Shown: piece after piece, positions 59,378-64,000 of the stretch
Numbering within the stretch: the stretch's first letter is position 1
How the letters are laid out: every line of letters starts with the position of its first letter
DNA from: Armillaria gallica
Lineage: Eukaryota > Basidiomycota > Agaricomycetes > Agaricales > Physalacriaceae
DNA: 64,000 nucleotides
Direction of reading: 5' to 3'
NCBI GenBank assembly: GCA_037576215.1
Contig: JBANDB010000019.1
Coordinates: forward strand, 999,501-1,063,500
Notes under the pieces: model-generated
The model's database searches: none
Seen by the model: the letters and a program-made list of their open reading frames with translations, nothing else
What the model was told of the DNA's origin: nothing
Position numbers and translations under genes: made by a program

Positions 59378-59383
59378 AATAAA
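59378..59383 (+). terminator. AATAAA polyadenylation-like signal
   Basis: An AATAAA hexamer lies about 155 bp after the stop of Cys-cluster gene A, in AT-rich DNA. It is a plausible 3'-end signal, though fungal signals are loose and the hexamer is common by chance. Confidence 0.35.
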
Positions 59384-60079
59384 ATCATGTCTTCTTGCTG
59401 TATTTTGTGTGATTTTTGAGAATTTTTAAAGTGATTTTTGGTGAATTTGGACTTAGAGAAGTTTCAGCAGCTGGGGCTCTCATACTAAGATTCATGTGAT
59501 CATCTGCTTTGCACTGTCTCTTGCATAATTTCTCTAAGTCCGAATTTCTGTGAAATTGAAATGGTAAGGAATGTGGATGGCCATGGCTCTGGCACCATTG
59601 GCCTTTGGATTTGTCATGTCTTGCATTACTGGTCATGAGTTTTCATTACTGAAGTATGATTTTGGTGATATCTCCATTGTGTGTGGTCAAATTGATGGTG
59701 GAGCATGGTATTTTTGTCATTAGAAATGTTATTTTTGTGATTTTTCATGAAGTATTCCATGAATTGTAAGGTCATTTCTTTCATGATTTCATTACTTTTT
59801 GTGTGAAAATATCATGTTGAAGAGAATGTGTGTTTTTGTCCTATGAACAACATGTGGATGATGTCTCTCCCCCCTAAACTTTTTAAATCTTTGCTGGCCA
59901 AGGCTGAAAAGATTTAAACTGAGGTTCGAAGACTTGGAATCTGAAAGTGAATGCCACTGAGTTTTGAAAGTTGTAAACATGCTGTTGGGATTCCCTGCTG
60001 CATTTCGTCAAGTGTACAATCCATACTTGATAGGAATTTTCATGTAAATGTGCTGAGGTGAATTGTAGTTGAGTTTTTG
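59384..60079. other. Spacer between the two Cys-cluster genes
   Basis: AT-rich, very CpG-poor, with TTTTTGTGATTTTTG-type runs. No gene recognised. The last 100 bp are probably the promoter of gene B. Confidence 0.4.
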
Positions 60080-60088
60080 TATAAAAGG
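60080..60088 (+). promoter_or_regulatory. TATA box of Cys-cluster gene B
   Basis: TATAAAAGG lies 61 bp upstream of the ATG at 60141, a spacing that suits a core promoter with a short leader. It is the clearest TATA element seen in the window. Confidence 0.5.
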
Positions 60089-60140
60089 AATGTTTTCTTG
60101 TTATTGTGTCCTTAGAATCATCGCATTTTACTGAATCGCA

Positions 60141-62037
60141 ATGTCTACTTCTGCTGCTCAAGCTATTCCATCTCTCATCTGTCTTGTCAAGTGTGCTGAT
60201 GCTGTTCTGCACGATGTTCTTGAGCCTAACACACTGTTGTTGCATTTGACTCCCTACTTTGACAAGACAGTACATGTTAAGGTAGGTTCCCATGCTCTCT
60301 GTACAGGTTTTCATGTTCTGATTAACATTAAATAGTGCCTGATCAAGGCGCACTACCTGTCCACTCTCAAAGAAGAATTCTTCAAGATGTTTGAAGCCAT
60401 TGTTGATGGCTAGGTCTCTAAGTACAACTTCTGCGAGACCTGGGACACCATGCTCAAGATCAAGTCCAACTGTCTCAAGATTCCTGTTGGTGGATGGTAC
60501 TCCCTCTCTGGCAATCAGATCTTGTATGGTCTGGATATTCTCCCTCCCTTGCACTACGGTATTGACGATGACATCCAGATGTCTTCTGCTCCATTTACTC
60601 CCAATATTGCTCCTTCCAAGGAGGTTCAGACTGTGCCTTTGTCTTCAGACACTGCATCTGCCTCTGCCTCTCAGGATGCCAACATGGTATTTGAAGAGGG
60701 GACTGCTGTTAGGGATGCTCATGCCATGTCTCCTTCTATGGTATCTTCTGCAGATTGGGTGGTATGTGCTTCAAATCAATTAAAACCATAGCATCACATT
60801 AATTCCATTTGGTATGATCTAGATGCCATCTCTGGTTATTGCTGCTTCCAGAGCCTTCATCGAACAGTTTGCCAATAAAGAAGGTACCCTCAAAGACGCC
60901 ATGGAGATTGGTGAGAAGATCACAGATCTTTATCATTGATCTTTCAACCAGGCTGACCTCCACTATGGCAACTCCTTCTGTGCCTATTGCTCTGACAGTC
61001 CAAGTCACCCTGATCATTGATGTCCTTTTTTTCTTCTTAAATTCCATGCTTCTTGTATTAACATGAATTTCAGGCTGTTCATTCTTGTGGGCCTTGCCTT
61101 AGTGAGGGCACCAAATGCACTTTTGCTGGGCTGTCTTCTGTTTGCCATGCATGCCACAAATCCGTGACTCATCAGTGTGTTAGAGGCATTCCTGACTGGC
61201 AAATCCTTTTGATGCCATACCAAGATCCCCATCCAGAGGACAATCAACACATCCTCAACATTATTGATGAGCTCATTGATGCTGACCCTTATGGAGCTAG
61301 TAAATTCTTCTTTTCTGGTTTTCCTGGTCTGTGGCTACTAATTCCATGCATTTACAGAACCGTCTGTTGATATTGGTGATGATCCTCATACAGAATCTAT
61401 TGTCTACAATGTGGCACACTTTGTTGGGGCAAACTATCAACAGTTCACTCCTCAGGGAAAATCTGTAGCCTCATTGATGAAGACAAAGGAATATTTCTTT
61501 CATCAGTTGGAATCCAACACCCATGACCTCTACTTGTATCTGAAGATTTGTCACGTCCTTGTCCAGCATTACCGTCTTGTTATGGTTAAACTTAATGAAG
61601 CAGAGGCTAGTACCATGGCCAAGATGGGGACTGATAATCATGTGTCATCTTCTTCTCATAACACCTATGTTCCTTGGTGGAGGAAGAAGTACCAGTGTTC
61701 TGGTCATGGCCATGGTAAGAAGAACCATTCGAAGAACAAGGGCAAGAAGGATGATAGGAAGGGTAAAGGTAAAGACGAGGCCACCCAGTATATTAAGGAA
61801 TGTGTGGGATGGGGTTGCGACCACAATAACTGTGACTCTGACATGGAGATTCTGGACCCTGTTCCAGCTCTTTGTACTTGCTGTGGGTGGGGCAGTTGTG
61901 GTGATGCCACCTGTCCTTCTAAAGGCAGCTGGACTCCATGTTCCCAGGATTCCGTTGAGTACCAGGACAGTGTCCCCAGTAACTATGGAGGAAACTGGTG
62001 GAGCAAGGTGGGCTCCAGTCATCATGGTCATTACTAG
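60141..62037 (+). pseudogene. Cys-cluster protein B with two in-frame stops
   Basis: Exon 1 starts MSTSAAQAIPSLICLVKCAD and splices (GTAGGT donor) to CLIKAHYLSTLKEEFFKMF. Then come a TAG at 60411-60413, VPVGGWYSLSGNQ-like text, an acidic Ser-rich stretch, FIEQFANKEGTLKDAMEIG, a TGA at 60937-60939, the cysteine cluster CGPCLSEGTKC..SSVCHACHKSVTHQC, a helical segment, and finally a Lys/His-rich region (HGHGKKNHSKNKGKKDDRKG) and Cys/Gly/Trp-rich tail. The cluster has the same CxxC-x6-C-x8-CxxC-x7-C plan as gene A. Both stops fit C-to-T changes. Same strand as gene A, 0.9 kb downstream. Probably the partner gene of one repeated unit; function unknown. Confidence 0.6.
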
Positions 62038-62855
62038 AGTTGCTGTGGTCTTCTAGGTGGTTGTATTCAATTCATATAGACGTTTTTGCAGGCATATATT
62101 TTGAAAGAGTGTCAGGGGACTGGTATGGATATACCAGTCAGAATTGTTAGCTATGAATGAATGTGTAGGGGCTCCAAAATGGGGCCCAATTATTTATATA
62201 AAATTTTTGGTTTTCACCAATGTCTCAAGTGAAAATTAAGCAAGTTCTGCTTCATTATGTGCTCCTTCTAGGTCTGGAAGTTCGTCAATCATGCCATCAT
62301 CTAATGATGCAAAGAGATCATTGATCTGTGCAGGTGCCACATCAATGATGGCATTGATATCCAGTACATCAATCTTCTTCCTGGCAAAGTATGGGAATAG
62401 TCTAAATGCGGTAACTGGTCTTGTGAAGGTTGGACCATTGAAGAGACTCTGTGCATGCAGGATAGAAATGCAACAGCATCAAAGACACTGATCACACTCA
62501 CACCCAACACTACACACACAAACCCTCAAGTTCTTGAGGGGATATTATGTGATAGAAGCAGATTGAAGCAAAACAACTAAGCTTTCAGAATATACAATAC
62601 ATGTGTATAGCAATAGCACTTGTAGGGTATCTAGATCTCTCTAAGTCCAAAGGCTTTTATAACAAGAGGGGTGACAGGTGTCACTGGGCCTCAAGGCAAG
62701 GTGTATTACAATACACATCATGTTGCCACACACCAATAAAACCCTCAATAAGTCTCATGTGACACACACAGGTGACCACAAGCAACTTAAACACACCCTA
62801 AATACAACTCAAAGCTTGCACTCTAAGCAGAAACCCTTCACAAAATGTCCACTGA
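62038..62855. other. 3' flank of gene B, CpG-poor
   Basis: No supported gene. CACACA-rich at 62496-62522 followed by a small hairpin (CCTCAAGTTCTTGAGG). Weak likeness to parts of the 50.2-50.6 kb insertion (CACACA run, then GATAGAAGCA) was noticed but not established. Confidence 0.35.
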
Positions 62856-62860
62856 AGCCC

Positions 62861-63060
62861 CAGGATTTGAATCTATATGCTCAAGCTTCTAAACCAATCA
62901 TAGACCCACAGGGTTCAAATCTATGTGATCCAGAGACACAATAACCAAATAAACCCCATCCACAAGCCAAAGGGTTTGAACCTCTGCCACTTGCAGAATG
63001 GTATACCCAACTAAGTGTGTGCTAATCAGACCAAAGGGTTAGAACCTCTGCCACCTGTAG
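62861..63060. repeat. Degenerate tandem repeat with B-box-like cores
   Basis: Four related cores, GGATTTGAATC, GGGTTCAAATC, GGGTTTGAACC and GGGTTAGAACC, occur at about 62863, 62911, 62972 and 63035. They share flanking text such as CTCTGCCAC. The cores resemble the polymerase III B box (GGTTCGAnnCC). The array ends where the long direct repeat copy 2 begins. Confidence 0.5.
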
Positions 63061-63068
63061 CACTGTGC

Positions 63069-64000
63069 TTCACAAGAAAACCTCAAAACTGAAGAGCATG
63101 TCTGCAATGACACAATTCTCTTATTCTCAGGTTAGAGCACAAGTCAACCAATCCCTCAAACAGTACACAAGTACTGTGTTAGCTTTCTATGCCTCATGCA
63201 TGCTACTCAATTCACTCAAATGTTATCAATAAAGGTCTATTCTCTCGCTCAAAGCTACAAACAAATCCCAAAGCTAGAGCACTAAGCTGAGGGCCTTTGC
63301 GCTCCAACCAAGGGTGTCCAAAACTTGTACACTATTACTATACTACAGTATTTATATACTATGCGCTCTACAAATTAATACAACCTTAAATAGTAACTCT
63401 TGGCTTGCAGAACTTCTTTTCCTGGGTCCCACACATGTCGCCATAATCACACCATTGCTTGGTGCTTACTCAGAGCTCTGGCTCAGGGCCAGATCCTGGT
63501 CTCTCAGTGGCATGACATTGGTTAGCTGCACTATCCATGTGTACTGACATCGCCTAGTATCTCATCAGAGTTGTAGTCTATTCTGCGACTTGTCTTTATG
63601 GTAATAATATCTTCTAGTGATTTCCATGGTCTTCTAGGACCACCAACTCTTAGTATAGGCCTTGCATACATTGGCTGAAGTCAGAGACATTGGTCTTACT
63701 CTGATTCTGACATTCTGAGGTCTAGAGCACTAGCTACTGGCATGGCAGTGCCCTGTGCATCATAGATCAAGGTTATGTGAAGTATCAATTATCTCCTGAG
63801 CTTCGCTGGTTCTATTCTTAGCACACATCCTCTGTGCATTGTCAGCATACTCAGTATCAAGTGCTGGGGCTTTAGACTTAGTGTGACCCTTATGGTATCA
63901 TTCTACAGTTAAGCCATGCGCTTCACCAAACATCACTCAAGGTATTTCATTGCCTGTGCTTAGGACATTGCACCCTAAGGTATCTCACATTGCTTTGGTA
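63069..64000 (+). repeat. Long direct repeat, copy 2 (runs off the window)
   Basis: Collinear with 49609-50202 plus 51872-52202, without the 1.67-kb insertion, so it preserves the empty site. Differences are dominated by CG-to-TG and CG-to-CA changes relative to copy 1, along with small indels. It continues past the window end. With copy 1 it brackets the two Cys-cluster genes, the minisatellite and the foldback. Confidence 0.85.

Noticed and set aside
61411..62037. Separate intact 208-aa protein
   Set aside because: It continues the frame and theme of the upstream exons of Cys-cluster gene B, so it is the last exon of that gene.
1..64000. CRISPR array, bacterial operons or prophage
   Set aside because: The repeats found are transposon or minisatellite type, genes have spliceosomal introns, and no Shine-Dalgarno-led operons are seen; the DNA is eukaryotic.

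Overview
The window looks like basidiomycete fungal nuclear DNA, most likely from an Agaricomycete. Genes are split by short introns of about 50 nt with GT..AG ends. The recognisable families are typical of that group: a class I ribonucleotide reductase small subunit, an Amt/Mep ammonium transporter, a secreted intradiol-dioxygenase-like protein, F-box-type proteins, a kinase-like protein, a short-chain dehydrogenase, and many short hAT-like inverted-repeat elements.

Layout. 0-4 kb: CpG-poor repeats, a decayed intradiol-dioxygenase-like gene and two hAT-type MITEs. 4-13 kb: CpG-normal DNA with a decayed F-box/LRR-like gene, a ribonucleotide reductase R2 gene that appears broken, and a multi-exon gene of unknown function. 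13.5-16.5 kb: a 951-codon transposase-like gene with two in-frame TGA codons. 18-22 kb: a decayed F-box-like gene region and two MITEs. 23.3-26.2 kb: two adjacent, apparently intact genes for helical proteins of unknown function. 27-31 kb: fragments, including a dehydrogenase pseudogene and a member of an unnamed protein family that recurs at 47 kb. 31.4-33.7 kb: an ammonium-transporter pseudogene split by a 615-bp MITE. 34-43 kb: paralogous gene remnants, a tandem repeat, a 20-C tract, a disabled helical-plus-kinase-like gene, and an intact-looking small-exon gene. 47 kb: second member of the unnamed family. 49.6-64 kb: a large CpG-depleted block bounded by diverged direct repeats. It holds two Cys-cluster genes, a low-complexity ORF, a minisatellite and a 167-bp-arm foldback.

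Two themes dominate. First, most recognisable genes are disabled, many by stop codons that a single C-to-T change (CGA to TGA, CAG/CAA to TAG/TAA) would explain. The repeat copies differ mainly by CG to TG/CA changes. This fits methylated-cytosine decay or a RIP-like process acting on repeats. Second, at least four insertions carry exact 8-bp target duplications and TAG-type termini, the hallmark of hAT transposons; no hAT transposase is visible here. Gene models were spliced by hand, so exon edges are approximate unless stated otherwise.
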